NCBI RefSeq assembly: GCF_040869045.1
Contig: NC_090320.1
Location: forward strand, 236,934,978-236,998,977
Reading direction: 5' to 3'
DNA length: 64,000 nucleotides
Origin: Eurosta solidaginis
Taxonomy: Eukaryota > Arthropoda > Insecta > Diptera > Tephritidae
Position 1 is the stretch's first letter, and each line of letters opens with the position of its first letter. Both the position numbers and the translations under genes were made by a program. Under the pieces are notes generated by a model, which was not told the origin of the DNA, searched no databases, and worked only from the letters and a program-made list of their open reading frames with translations. This document shows positions 1 to 12,873 of this stretch, in pieces.

Positions 1-24
1 CTATTTAAGTTTATGTGCGAAATA

Positions 25-475
25 ATGAAGCCCATCTTGAACCAGCGTACTGAACTTTGTCTGGACGGCTTCGCAACTAGACAGACGAAGGATAGGTCGT
101 CAAGTACATCGCTACCCTCTTTCGCTGTGGGGCGTAATTCTCGCATTTAAAGAAGGTGTGGCGTACATCTTCTCAATTTCCATATAGTACAGTTCCGGTT
201 TTCAATCTTACCCATTCTGTAAAGATATTTGCGTAAATAAACATGCCCGGTTCGAACTTAGGTCAGGCAAAAAAGTCTACCTCTCCGCTGTGTTCGCTAC
301 AATCAAAGATTCAGTTCTGGAATTAGCTCTAGTCTACTTTCCTGCGGTGCTGATGCTTCACTGTTATTGTCAGCATCGGCTCGATTCTTCTCGCGCCTGT
401 ATGGCAACATCTATCTTAATTTTCTACCGAGCCTCTGTCGTATACTACTTTTCATTCCTTAGCCGCCATAAAGGT
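25..475 (-). pseudogene. R1-clade LINE, C-terminal remnant
   Basis: Read on the minus strand, the broken frames give a tail typical of R1-clade non-LTR retrotransposon reverse transcriptases: a stretch like 'LIPELN', then 'FLTQV.TGHGVYLRKYLYRMGKIENxNC', then a HTFFKCENYAPQRE-like Cys/His motif around 128-165. Several frameshifts and stops break it, so nothing is translated. A related fragment at 35020-35320 (minus) shares the same landmarks. The rest of the RT does not follow continuously at higher coordinates, so this is a 5'-truncated relic. The clade call rests on motif memory, not a search. Confidence 0.55.
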
Positions 476-599
476 TAAGTTTGAATGGACTTGCTCTTCT
501 TGGTTTTTCTATTTCGGAACTCAAAGTTAGCAGCAGAATGAAGGAGGGATCCTACTTCGTTGGCAAGGTCACGTGTGGAAGAGTTAGATCTCCGAATTA

Positions 600-1330
600 T
601 TTCTAGCTGGTATCAGTCATCGTAACAAAGTGTTAGCTGAGAAGATAGTCTTTCAAACATTCTTCCCCCAGATTGCAGCCGCGAAATGTCACATGTGCCA
701 AGGAATCGAGTACTAATAAAGATCTCTCATAGACTAAATATGTGTATAGTGGTTATATGTTGTACGGGGCTGCAATCAATTCTACCGTCATTAATCCAGT
801 GCTAAGAGATTGCAGCTCTGCTGATCAGTCATAGTGATGCAAGGACATATCTCGCTCCTCCGATATCAAGATTAAATCCGCGCCATTCTAGCTCATCGGT
901 CATCTTGTTTCTATTAATATTGGCAGTCTACAAAGCACCTCATTAGGGTTAAAGGATTATATACACTGACTTACCAAATTTGGTGTTATCGAAGCTACCC
1001 CGAAAGCATCCTGACTATCAGAAAATATGGCCAACCTGTCTCTCGGACAGCGAAAATTTTGAATGGGAAAACATAGTCGTTGAGTACGGGAGATAAGTAG
1101 ACATTGACGTACTCCCGGCCTTCAAAGATTCCCGCTGCTATTCCTGAGGATATTTCGAAAAGATATAACGAATATCTGTGCAGGCTTTACATGCTCATAG
1201 TCCTCTGTTATACGAAAGAGAATCCTATAGTTTATATCGAATACTGCCATTTGCCAATCCTAGTGCGTTGCTGCTGATATAGTATAGGAGTCATTAACAT
1301 TGAGCTCTTTCCACAGTCCCAAGTGTGCCT
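600..1330 (-). pseudogene. LINE RNase H-domain remnant
   Basis: Minus-strand translation across several frames shows pieces resembling the RNase H domain of a non-LTR retrotransposon. There is a 'DSQDAFG'-like segment near 1010-1030, matching the usual DSQAAI. Near 885-925 there is an 'NRNKMTDELEWRG' segment, matching the usual NExADELARxG. The frame is broken many times and no start or complete domain survives. R1-clade elements usually lack RNase H, so this is probably a different LINE (I/LOA/Jockey group) lying beside the R1 fragment. It is weak but directional evidence. Confidence 0.35.
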
Positions 1331-1339
1331 GTGATATCG

Positions 1340-1950
1340 TTTTCTTCATAAAGAGATCGATCGGTGGCTTGTTGCATATCACATTCAGACATTTCTTATA
1401 ATAATTTCCAACTTCCTTAAAGAAGTCTAGATATTTGTCTAACTTAATTTGTCAAATTTTTGGTTTGACCTCATTCACATTTTGCAACCTAACAGGATGT
1501 CATCCATTTGCAAATCGTGCTTAAAGCATTTACAGTAAAGCGCATCACACGTTTGTTATGATTTACTATTAAATTGTCACAGTAAATTATTTGCATTCTA
1601 ATTTGAAAATCGTGCTGAATTCATACATAAGAAATACATTTAAATTATGAGACAATAAAACTGCGCGTGTGCCATAGTTTTTTACAAGTATTAAACTGCT
1701 TGAGGCTTAAATAAACAAAAATGCACGAACATTTTTTTTAAGAACAAACATTTGCTTGATCGACAATTCGAGCATTAAAATCAAAACGTTAGATGGCATT
1801 GAAAAGGTCTTTTTAATGAGCGATGAATCCGGTAGTAACGCCATGAAAAATTACGCGTCAATACGAGTTTAGGCTATGAGAAAACATTAAGTTGAAAAAT
1901 TAGGAGAAATCAAAGGCCTTAAGTTTTTTACCATTCACGTATTGTGGTTT
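1340..1950. other. AT-rich spacer, nothing recognised
   Basis: I see no ORF of note, no repeat shared with the rest of the window and no RNA gene here. It is AT-rich with short homopolymer runs. Confidence 0.4.
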
Positions 1951-2125
1951 GTTGTACAGGTATAAAGGAATCGAGAGAGAAATAGACTTCCAAGTATCAA
2001 AATCATCAGTATTGAAAAAAATTTGATTAAGCCGTCCGTTCGTCTGTCCGCCCATCAACACAATAACTTGAGCAAATATTGAGATATCTGAGCGGAATCG
2101 GACGATAACCACGCTCCCTTTTAAA
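1950..2125 (+). mobile_element. Fragment of Helentron-like repeat head
   Basis: The run 'tataaaggaatcgagag', then 'gacttccaagtatcaaaatc', a short CCGT-rich run, 'aacttgagcaaa' and 'ataaccacgc' matches, with divergence, the first ~200 bp of the two larger copies that begin at 52541 and 58593. Only this part of the head is present. It is an old, truncated copy. Confidence 0.6.
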
Positions 2126-2160
2126 ATATGTAACATTTTGGACAACACAAAATCTGATTA

Positions 2161-2830
2161 TTACACTGAAAGAAATGGTGCTAGTAAAATCAAAAAATCG
2201 GTTCTGTTGTCCTTGACTTAACGGAGATTCGGTGAAATTGATCGAATTGCGGTTAATTCGACCGAGTTCTTTGTCAAACGAACAAATTAATTTCGTCATT
2301 TCAACAGAAGAGAAATTGTCCCTCTTAAGTTAACAAAAATTCTGTAAAATTTACAGATTCCTGGTCAATCTAAATGATTTTTCTGTTAACCCAACTGATC
2401 TCACTGGTCATTTCAACAGCGATCAACAGTCAATACATGAGCAAATTTCAAAGGGAATTTTACGCTCACTGCGCTCTCTACTTTGTACTTATGATGATGG
2501 ACCCACTTGTGAAAAAAAAAAAACCATGATAAGAAAAGAACCAAATCGAAAAAACAACAAAAACCTAGTTTTTCAGTTATCAATACAAAACGAAAAACGC
2601 TTTTTTGAATTTACTGTGCAAAGAATTATGAGATACCGGGACACCTATTTATCGGGTACAATTTTGCAACTTCTCGTCCAAGCGAAATGCAAAATTGCGC
2701 CCTCTTGTTGCAAAAGTTTTGTTTGAACGAACAGGATTTTTCCAAAGTCAGTAAGATTTTGTTCAAGTTTTTCGAATTTTCACTCACCCGAACGAATTTC
2801 GTAAGATAATAAAAACATCTTTTTTAATGT
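2161..2830 (+). mobile_element. Left end of a TIR element (TTACACTGAAAG)
   Basis: The segment opens with TTACACTGAAAG followed by 'aaatggtgctagtaaaatc'. The reverse complement of this end occurs at about 34455-34484 (CTTTCAGTGTAA, preceded by a matching GATTTTACCAG). So these are opposite ends of one DNA-transposon-like family with an ~30-bp terminal inverted repeat. The interior is AT-rich with no convincing transposase. The right limit of this half is uncertain. It could be half of one element split by all the DNA between 2.8 and 34.3 kb, or simply a solo end. Confidence 0.4.
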
Positions 2831-3182
2831 TGATGTTTCCGACAATATGATTTTTTACTTTTCTATAACTTACAAGTTCTCTATTTAAAACTTTATGTCC
2901 AACATTTATACCACAAGCTTTGTTCGAAACAATCAAGTGTGGCAACTACATGTGAGAAAAAATTTAGAATGAGCTGAGCTGCAACCGAAAGAATTGAGAA
3001 TCAGTTTTGTGACTATTATTTTCATTTCTATTTGCAAAGCGAAGTTCAAAACTATAATTAAATAAATTATAAAATATAAAATTTGGTGGAAGTGCGTTTA
3101 ATAAAACAAAATAATAAAGTGTATAATGTTTAATGTGTGTCAGCATATTTGATGTAAGACCAATTGATGTTCGGTAAGTAAG
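2831..3182. other. AT-rich spacer
   Basis: No gene or repeat is recognised. It precedes the SINE. Confidence 0.4.
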
Positions 3183-3541
3183 TGCCACCGTGGTGTGATG
3201 GTAGCGTGCTCTGCCTGCCACACCGAATGCCGTGGGTTCGCACCCCGGGCAAAGCAACATCAAAATTTTAGAAATAAGGTTTTTCAGTTGGAAGAAAATT
3301 TTTCTAAGCGGGGTCGCCCCTCGGCAGTGTTTGGCAAGCGCTCCGAGTTTATTTCTGCCATGAAAAGCTCTCAGTGAAAACTCATCTGCCTGGCAGATGC
3401 TGTTCGGAGTCGGCATAAAACATGTAGGTCCCGGCCGGCCAATTTGTAGGGAAATTAAAAACGAGCACGATGCAAATTGGAAGAGAAGTTCGGCCTAAAA
3501 TCTCTTCGGAGGTTTTGTTGCGCCTTACATTTATTTATTTA
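3183..3541 (+). mobile_element. tRNA-derived SINE, near full length
   Basis: The 5' part is tRNA-like, with a B box (GGTTCGCACCC, about 3235-3245) and an A-box-like stretch (tgtgatggtagcgtg) ~35 bp upstream, as in internal Pol III promoters. The body carries landmarks shared with the other copies: 'cctcggcagt', 'atttctgccatgaaaag', 'gtcggcataaaacatg', 'ccaatttgtaggga' and 'gaagttcggccta'. The 3' tail is 'cgccttacatttatttattt'. Other copies lie at 42880-43200, 51758-52140, 57920-58085 and 61014-61385 (minus). The Helitron-like array begins exactly where the tail ends. Confidence 0.8.
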
Positions 3542-6500
3542 CTAGCCTTTACCCGCGGCCCCGTCCGCAAGGAGAAAAAAAAATATATGTGCTATTCACG
3601 TTAGCCTGCTTATCAAGTTATCTGTTTAAAAACTATTTTTGTCTAATGTATTTTATTTTTGTAATTTAGTAAAAAAAAGAACTAAATAAGAAGATAAGCT
3701 GAAAGGTACGCTTTCATGAATAGCACAATACAGTTTTCTCGAATTAAAAAAAAATACATTTTGTTTTTAAATTAAATTAATTGATATGAGAGGGGTGAAA
3801 GAATTACTACTCATAGAACAAAGGAGTGAAACTACAATTAGCTAAAACCAAAGAGAATTTTTTAGATGAAAATAGTGTTGATTTTCGGGTATTTAGTTGG
3901 TTAAAATATTAAAAAAAAGTGTAATTATAGTTATAACAGTTCGTTACACGATTCATTGAAAAAACCTAAAAAATTGAACGAAAAAGCTCTGTTAGATTGA
4001 AGATAAAACATACCGAATTTTAATTAAGAATAATTAGCAGCAAATGCACGGCCATAAAAGCTCATAATATAAAAAGGCATGTGTGCTGAACTACCGGTTG
4101 CGAAGAGACCTAAAATGATCCCGGACCCAAGATGATACCAAAATTACCGGGCAGATCCCGAAAATCATCCAGAAATTAACCAGGAGGGGTACCAAAATGA
4201 TTCCGAAATAGTCCCGAAAAATTCCTGAAATTACCGTGACGGGATCCCGAAAACCATACAGAATTGATCCCGGAAAAAGTCCGGAAAAAGTCCCGAAAAA
4301 AGTCCGACGGAATCCCGGACAGATCCCGAGAATGACCCATAAATTATCCCGGAGGGGTCCCAAAATAATCCTGACGGGATCCTGCAGGGATTCAGAAAAT
4401 AATCCAGAAATTATCCCTGAAGTATCTATCCTGAAATGATACCGAAATACTCCCAAAAAAGTCCCGAAATGTTTTTGCCGGAACACGACATAGCCCTGAA
4501 AAAGTTTCCAAAGTACGCTGACGGGATTCCGTATGGATCCCGAAAAACATCCCGAAATAATGCCGGAAGGGTCTCCAAATGATCTCGAAATAGTCCCGAA
4601 AGGTACCCATTTGACCCTGACGGGATCACGAAAACCATCCATGAATCTAGGGGGATCCCCAAATGATCCCGGAAAAGTCCAGAAATAACTCCGACGGGAT
4701 TCCGGACGAATCCCGAAAATCGTTCAGAAATTATCCCGAAATGGTCCAAAATTGATCCCAAAATAGTCCCGAAAAAGTCCCGAAATAACTCCGACGGATC
4801 CCGGACAGATCCCGAAAATCATGCAGAAATTATCCCACAAGGGTCCCAAAATGATCCCGAAATAAGCCAGAAAAAAGTCCCGAAATAACTCCGACGGGAT
4901 CCCGGACGGATCCCGAAAACCATCTAGAAATGATGCCGGAAGGTACCCCAAATTATCCCGAAATAGTCCCGAAATTACCCCGACGGGATACTGGACGGAT
5001 CCCGAAAACCATCCAGAAATGATGCCGAAAGCGTCCCCAAATGATCCCGTATTAGTCGAGAAAAATTCCCGAAATGACCCCGACGGGATCCCGGACGAAT
5101 CCTCAAAACCATATAGAAATGATGCCGGAAGGTACCCCAAAGGATCCCGAAATAGTTCCGAAATTAACTTGACGGGATCCGTTAACCATCTAGAAATGGT
5201 GCCGAAAGGTATCTCAAATGATCCCGAAATAGTACCGAAATGACCCTGACGGGATCCCGGACGGATCCCGAAAACCATCTAGAAATGATGCCGGAAGGTA
5301 CCCCAAATAATCCCGAAATAGTCCTGAAATGGCCCTGATTGGATCCCGGACGGATCCCGAAAACCATCTAGCAATGATGCCGGAAGCTACCCCAAATGAT
5401 CCCGTATTAGTCGAGAAAAAGTTCAGAAATGACCCCGACGGGATCCCGAACGGGTCCCGAAAACCATACAGAAATGATGCCGAAAAGGTCCCCAAATGAT
5501 CCGGTATTAGTCGAGAAAAAGTCCCGAAATGACCCCGACGGGATGCCGGACGAATCCCAAAAACCATCCAGAAATGATGCCGGAAGGGACCCCAAATGAT
5601 CCCGAAAAAGTCCCGCAATTATTCCGACGGGATCCTGAACGGATACCGAAAACCATGCAGAAGTGATGCCGGAAAGGTCCTCAAATGATCACCTAATAGT
5701 CCCAAAATGATTCTGACGGCATCCCGGACAGATCCCGAAATCCATCCAGAAATGATCTTGGGCTGGTCCCAAAATGATCCCGAAATAGTCTCGAAAAAGT
5801 CCAGAAATTACCCTGACGGGATCCCGGACGAATCCTGAAAACCAATCTTAAATGTTGCCGAAAAAGTCCCGAAATGACCCTGATAGGACCCCGAAAGGAT
5901 CCCGAAAACTATCCAGAAATGATGCCGGAAAGGTCCTCAAAAGATCTCCTAATAGTTCCGAAAAGACCCTGACGGGATCCCGAACGGATCCCGACAACTA
6001 TCCAGAAATGATACCGAAAGGGCCCGCAAATTATCCCGTATTAGTCGAGAAAAAGTCCCAAAATGGCCCCGACGGGATGCCGGACGAATACCAAAAACCA
6101 TCCATAAATGATGCCGGAAGGGACCCCAAATGATCCCGAAAAAGTCCCGCAATTATTCCGACGGGATCCTGAACGGACACCGAAAACCATCCAGAAGTGA
6201 TGCCGGAAAGATCCTCAAATGATCACCTAATAGTCCCAAAATGACCCTGACGGCATCCCGGACCGATCCCGAAATCCATCCAGAAATGATCTTGGGAAGG
6301 TCCCAAAATGATCCCGAAATAGTCTCGGAAAAGTCCAGAAATTACCCTGACGGGTTCCCGGACGAATCCTGAAAGCCATCCTTAAATGATCCGAAAAAGT
6401 CCCAAAATGACCCTGACGGGATCCCGAAAGGATTCCGAAAACAATCCAGAAATGATGCCGGAAAGGTCCTCAAATCATCTCCTAATAGTCCCGAAATGAC

Positions 6501-8416
6501 CGTGACGGGATCCCGACAACTATCCATTCCGAAAGGGTCCGCAAATGATCCCGTATTAGTCGAGAAAAAGTCCCGAAATGACCACGACGGGATCCCGGAC
6601 GAATCCCAAAAACCATCCAGAAATGATGCCGGTAGGTATCCCAAATGATCCCGAAATAGTCCCGAAATGACCTCGTCGGCATCCCGGACGGATCCCGAAA
6701 ATTATCCAGAAATGATGCCGGAAAGGTTCCCAAATGATCCCCTAATAGTCCCGAAATTACCCTGATGGGATCCCGGACGGATCCCGAAACCCATCCAGAA
6801 ATGATGCCGAAAGGGTTCCCAAATGATCCCGTATTAGTCGCGAAAAAGTCCCGAAAAGACCCCGACGGGATCCTGGACGGATCCCGAAAACCACCCAGAA
6901 ATGATGCCGAAAGGGATCCCAAATGATCCCATATTAGTTGCGTAAAAGTCCCGAAATGACTCCAACGGGATCCCGGACGGATCCCGAAAACCATCCAGAA
7001 ATGATGCCGGAAGCGCCCCAAAATGATCCCGAAAAAGTCCCCAAATGACCCCGACGAGATCCCGGACGGATCCCGAAAACCATCTAGAAATGATGCCGGA
7101 AGAGCCCCCAAATGATCCCGAAAAAGTCCCCAAATGACCCCGACGAGATCCCGGACGGATCCCGAAAACCATCCAGAAATGATGCCGGAAGAGCCCCCAA
7201 ATGATCCCGAAAAAGTTCCCAAATGACCCCGACGAGATCCCGGACGGATCCCGAAAAACATCCAGAAATGATGCCGGAAGAGCCCCCAAATGATCCCGAA
7301 AAAGTCCCAAAATGACCCCGACGAGATCCCGGACGGATCCCGAAAACCATCCAGAAATGATGCCGGAAGGGTCCCCAAATGATCGCGAAATAGTCCCGAA
7401 ATGATTCCGGAATAGTCCCGAAAATGTCCCAAAATAACCCCGACGGGATCCCGGACGGATCCCGAGAACTATACAGAAATGATCCCGGAAGGGTCCCAAA
7501 ATGATCCCGAAATAGTCCCGAAAAAGTCCCGAAATTACCCCGGCGTAATCCCAGACCGATCCCGAAAACCATCCAGAAATGATCCCGGAAGGGTGTCGAT
7601 ATGACCCTTACGGGATTACAAATAAGGTGAAGCTAATTATAAAACCATGTTAATAAGGCAGCAGGCGCATTGGAGCGAATAAAAAGTTACATAGAAACAT
7701 ACAGGTAAAGCTAATAAAAGCGTGCTAATAAAAACAATTGATGGAGGGCGGATGGCGGGAGTAGAGGAGAGGACCACTGATCGTTCCTCCAAGATTGTCT
7801 AGATCTTGTTCTGTATGTACCAGATACCAAAAACTATTGATTTAGGAGAAAATTTATATTGAGTTATAACAATTTATAGATTTTACACCAGAGGGGGAGA
7901 TAAAGGGGGGCGGGCGGAGGGTGTCACTGCTTACTTTGTAAGCCGTCGACTTATTTGACCCCTTGAGGCTGTGATATTGGTGAAGGCCAGTATACGTAAA
8001 GTTATAATGTGTAAAAATTATTGAAAAATAATTTCTCGAAGGGGTCGTGGGACCCCCACCCCTCTTTCCATGTTCGAAAAAAATTTCGCTAGAAGACTAC
8101 TGTCTGTGTCCCAAATTTCATCAAAATCCGTGTAGCCATTCTGGAGTGATTCAGTCGCAAAGACGAAAAAATATAATAATTAAATTATAACTGTTCCTAG
8201 GGGGCGCAGACCACGCCCCTTTTGAAAAATATATAGCTAGTAGATCCTTCTGGACTATTGGCTATATGTGTGCAAAATTTCATCCAAATCGGTCCAGCCG
8301 TTCTTGCGTGATTGAGTCACAAAGACAAACGTCTGGACAAACATCCAAACATCCAAACATCCAAACATCTAAACATCCAAACATCTTCACATCCAAACTT
8401 TGCCATTTATAATATA
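3542..8416 (-). mobile_element. Composite Helitron-like element 1
   Basis: The first of four head-to-tail copies. On the plus strand it runs head (3542-4090, from CTAGCCTTTACCCGCGGCCC), minisatellite array, then tail (about 7613-8416) ending in an ACATCCAA microsatellite and 'ccatttataatata'. On the minus strand the head end reads as a GC-rich hairpin (GCGG...CCGC), ~9 nt, then CTAG before a T, which is the classical Helitron 3' terminus. Rep/helicase coding is absent, so it would be non-autonomous. The long head is shared with element 4. The Helitron assignment is inference; an RTE-like LINE tail is the alternative. Confidence 0.6.
4091..7612. repeat. GATC/CCCG-rich minisatellite array 1
   Basis: Degenerate tandem array of a unit near 89 bp. 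Its recurring words are 'gatcccgaaaaccatccag', 'aaatgatgccggaaggg', 'ccccaaatgatcccgaaa', 'tagtcccgaaatgacc' and 'ccgacgggatcccggacg'. Copies are irregular at the left and more regular from ~6900 onward. It is far more GC-rich than its flanks. The unit lacks stops in minus frames, so the long minus-strand ORFs here (for example 6482-7432) are artefacts of the repeat and not genes. Confidence 0.9.
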
Positions 8417-9081
8417 CTAGCCTTTACCCGCGGCCCCGTCCGCAAGGAGAAAATGAAATATGTGGGCTATTCACGTTAGCCTGCTTATAAAGTTATCTGT
8501 TTAAAATTTTTTTTTTGTCTAATGCATTTTATTTTTGTAATTGAGTAAAAAAAAGAACTTTATGAGCTGATAACCTGATAGGATCCCAAAATGATAACGA
8601 AATTATCCAGAAAAAGCCACGAAATGACCCCGACGCTATCGCGGACGGATCCCGAAAACCATCCAGAAACGCCCCGGAAGTGTTTCCAAAAGTTCCCGAA
8701 GTAGTCCCAAAAAAACCCGAAATGACAACGAGACGATTCTAGACTTATCCAGATAACCACACAGAAATGATGCCTGAAGGGTACCAAATTGATCCCGAAA
8801 TAGTCCCGAAAAAGTTCCGAAATTACCCTGACGGGCTCCCGGACGGATCTCAGAAACCATCCAGAAAATATCCAGGAAGGGTCCCTAAATTATCCCGACT
8901 AACTCCAGAAAAAGTTCCGAAATGGCTCCGAGGGGATCCACGATGGATCGCGAAAACCATACAGAAATGATTCCGGAAGGATTCCAAAATGATCCCGAAA
9001 TAGTCCGGAATTGACCCAGATGGGATCCCGCACAGATCCAGAAATGATCCCGGAAGGGTGCAAAAACTATCCCGGAAAAGT

Positions 9082-10977
9082 AACAAAAAATCCCGAAATG
9101 GCTCCTACGGCATCCCGGACGGATCCAGAAATGATCTCGGAAGGGTCCCCAAATGATCCCAAAATGGTCCCGAAATGACCCTGATGGATCCGGCAAACCA
9201 TCAAGAAATTATGCCGAAAGGGTCCCAAAATGATCCCGAAATAATACAGAAAAAGTCACGAAACGACCCCTAGAGGATCCCCAAATGATCCCGTATTAGC
9301 CCCGAAAAGGTCCCGAAATAACCCCGACGGGATCCCGGACAAATCCCGAAAACCATCCAGAAATGATGCCGGAAGGAATCCCAAATGATTCCGTAAAAGT
9401 CCCGCATTGATTCCGACGGGATCCCGAACGGATACCGAAAATCATCCAGAAGTGATGCCGGAAAGGTCCCCAAATGATCACCTAATAGTCCCGAAATGAC
9501 CCTTAAGGGGTCATGGATGGATCTCATAAACCATCCAGAAATGATCCCGATATATTCCCGAAGAAGTCCCGAAATGACCCTGACGGGATCTCGAACGCAC
9601 CCCTAAATGACCCTGACGGTATCCCGGACAGATCCCGAAATCCATCCAGAAATGATCTTGGGAAGGACCCCAAATGATCCCGAAAAAGTCCCGCAATGAT
9701 TCCGAGGGGATCCTGATCGGATACCGATAACCATCCAGAAGTGATGCCGGAAAGGTCCTCAAATGATCACCTAATACCAAAATGACCCTGACGGCATCCC
9801 GGACTGATCCCAAAATCCATCCAGAAATGATCTTGGGAAGGTCCCAAAATTATCCCGAAATAGTCTCGGAAAAGTTCAGAAATTACCCTGACGGGTTCCC
9901 GGACGAATCCTGAAAGCCATCTCTAAATGATCCCGAAAAAGTCCCGAAATGACCCTGACTGGACCCCGATAGGATCCCGAAAACTATCCAGAAATGATGC
10001 CGGAAATGTCCTCAAATGATCACCTAATAGTTCCGAAAAGACCCTGACGGGATCCCGAACGGATCCCGACAACTATCTAGAAATGATGCCGAAAGGGCCC
10101 GCAAATGATCCCGTATTAGTCGGGAAAAAGTACCGAAATGAACCCGACGGGATGCCGGACGAATCCCAAAAACCAGCCAGAAATGATGCCGGAACTGACA
10201 CCAAATGATCCCGAAAAAGTCCCGCAATAATTCCGACGGGATCCTTAGCGGATACCGAAAACCATCCAGAAGTGATGCCGAAAAGGTCCTCAAATGATCA
10301 CCTAATAGTCCCAAAATGACCCTGACGGCATCCCGGACAGATCCCGAAATCCATCCAGAAATGATCTTGGGAGGGTCCCAAAATTATCCCGAAATAGTCT
10401 GGGAAAAGTCCAGAAATTACCCTGACGGATACCGGACGAATCCTGAAAACCAATCTTAAATGATGCCGAAAAAGTCCCGAAATGACCCTGATGGGACCCG
10501 GAAAGGAACCCGAAAACTAACCAGAAATGATGCCGGAAAGGTCCTCAAATGATCTCCCAATAGTTCCGAAAAGACCCTGACGGGATCCCGAACGGATCCC
10601 GACAACTATCCAGAAATGATACCGAAAGGGCCCGCAAATGATCCCGTATTAGTCGAGAAAAAGTCCCGAAATGACCCCGACGGGATGCCGGACGAATCCC
10701 AAAAACCATCCAGAAATGATTTTGGAAGGGACCCCAATGATCCCGAAAAAGTCCCGCAATTATTCCGACGGGAATCTGAACGTATACCGAAAACCATCCA
10801 GAGTGATGCCGGAACGGTCCTCAAATGCTCACCTAATAGTCCCAAAATGACCCTGAGGGCATCCCGGACAAATCCCGAAATCCATCCAGAAATGATCTTG
10901 GGAAGGTCCCAAAATGATCGCGAAATAGTCTCGGAAAAGTCCAGAAATTACCCTGACGGGTTCCCGGACGAATCCTC
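9082..10977. repeat. 1,896-bp tandem duplication, copy 1
   Basis: The sequence from 'aacaaaaaatcccgaaatgg' recurs at a constant offset of 1,896 bp (compare 9082 with 10978, and the runs at 10024 and 11920). I count about ten mismatches by eye over the whole length, i.e. roughly 99.5% identity, much higher than between neighbouring 89-bp units. The duplication is recent. Confidence 0.85.
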
Positions 10978-12873
10978 AACAAAAAATCCCGAAATGGCTC
11001 CTACGGCATCCCGGACGGATCCAGAAATGATCTCGGAAGGGTCCCCAAATGATCCCAAAATGGTCCCGAAATGACCCTGATGGATCCGGCAAACCATCAA
11101 GAAATTATGCCGAAAGGGTCCCAAAATGATCCCGAAATAATACAGAAAAAGTCACGAAAAGACCCCTAGAGGATCCCCAAATGATCCCGTATTAGCCCCG
11201 AAAAGGTCCCGAAATAACCCCGACGGGATCCCGGACAAATCCCGAAAACCATCCAGAAATGATGCCGGAAGGAATCCCAAATGATTCCGTAAAAGTCCCG
11301 CATTGATTCCGACGGGATCCCGAACGGATACCGAAAATCATCCAGAAGTGATGCCGGAATGGTCCTCAAATGATCACCTAATAGTCCCGAAATGACCCTT
11401 AAGGGGTCATGGATGGATCTCATAAACCACCCAGAAATGATCCCGATATATTCCCGAAGAAGTCCCGAAATGACCCTGACGGGATCTCGAACGCACCCCT
11501 AAATGACCCTGACGGTATCCCGGACAGATCCCGAAATCCATCCAGAAATGATCTTGGGAGGGACCCCAAATGATCCCGAAAAAGTCCCGCAATGATTCCG
11601 AGGGGATCCTGATCGGATACCGATAACCATCCAGAAGTGATGCCGGAAAGGTCCTCAAATGATCACCTAATACCAAAATGACCCTGACGGCCTCCCGGAC
11701 TGATCCCAAAATCCATCCAGAAATGATCTTGGGAAGGTCCCAAAATTATCCCGAAATAGTCTCGGAAAAGTTCAGAAATTACCCTGACGGGTTCCCGGAC
11801 GAATCCTGAAAGCCATCTCTAAATGATCCCGAAAAAGTCCCGAAATGACCCTGACTGGACCCCGATAGGATCCCGAAAACTATCCAGAAATGATGCCGGA
11901 AATGTCCTCAAATGATCACCTAATAGTTCCGAAAAGACCCTGACGGGATCCCGAACGGATCCCGACAACTATCTAGAAATGATGCCGAAAGGGCCCGCAA
12001 ATGATCCCGTATTAGTCGAGAAAAAGTACCGAAATGAACCCGACGGGATGCCGGACGAATCCCAAAAACCAGCCAGAAATGATGCCGGAACTGACACCAA
12101 ATGATCCCGAAAAAGTCCCGCAATAATTCCGACGGGATCCTTAGCGGATACCGAAAACCATCCAGAAGTGATGCCGAAAAGGTCCTCAAATGATCACCTA
12201 ATAGTCCCAAAATGACCCTGACGGCATCCCGGACAGATCCCGAAATCCATCCAGAAATGATCTTGGGAGGGTCCCAAAATTATCCCGAAATAGTCTGGGA
12301 AAAGTCCAGAAATTACCCTGACGGATACCGGACGAATCCTGAAAACCAATCTTAAATGATGCCGAAAAAGTCCCGAAATGACCCTGATGGGACCCGGAAA
12401 GGAACCCGAAAACTAACCAGAAATGATGCCGGAAAGGTCCTCAAATGATCTCCCAATAGTTTCGAAAAGACCCTGACGGGATCCCGAACGGATCCCGACA
12501 ACTATCCAGAAATGATACCGAAAGGGCCCGCAAATGATCCCGTATTAGTCGAGAAAAAGTCCCGAAATGACCCCGACGGAATGCCGGACGAATCCCAAAA
12601 ACCATCCAGAAATGATTTTGGAAGGGACCCCAATGATCCCGAAAAAGTCCCGCAATTATTCCGACGGGAATCTGAACGTATACCGAAAACCATCCAGAGT
12701 GATGCCGGAACGGTCCTCAAATGCTCACCTAATAGTCCCAAAATGACTCTGAGGGCATCCCGGACAAATCCCGAAATCCATCCAGAAATGATCTTGGGAA
12801 GGTCCCAAAATGATCCCGAAATAGTCTCGGAAAAGTCCAGAAATTACCCTGACGGGTTCCCGGACGAATCCTC
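10978..12873. repeat. 1,896-bp tandem duplication, copy 2
   Basis: Second copy. The junction at ~10977 joins 'gacgaatcctc' to 'aacaaaaaatccc'. The same 'gacgaatcctcaaagcc' context continues normally at ~12865. The breakpoint shows only about 3 bp of microhomology (CAA). Confidence 0.85.

Noticed and set aside
3183..3260. Functional tRNA gene
   Set aside because: A and B boxes are present but there is no closable cloverleaf or acceptor stem, and the sequence continues into a SINE body found in four other places.
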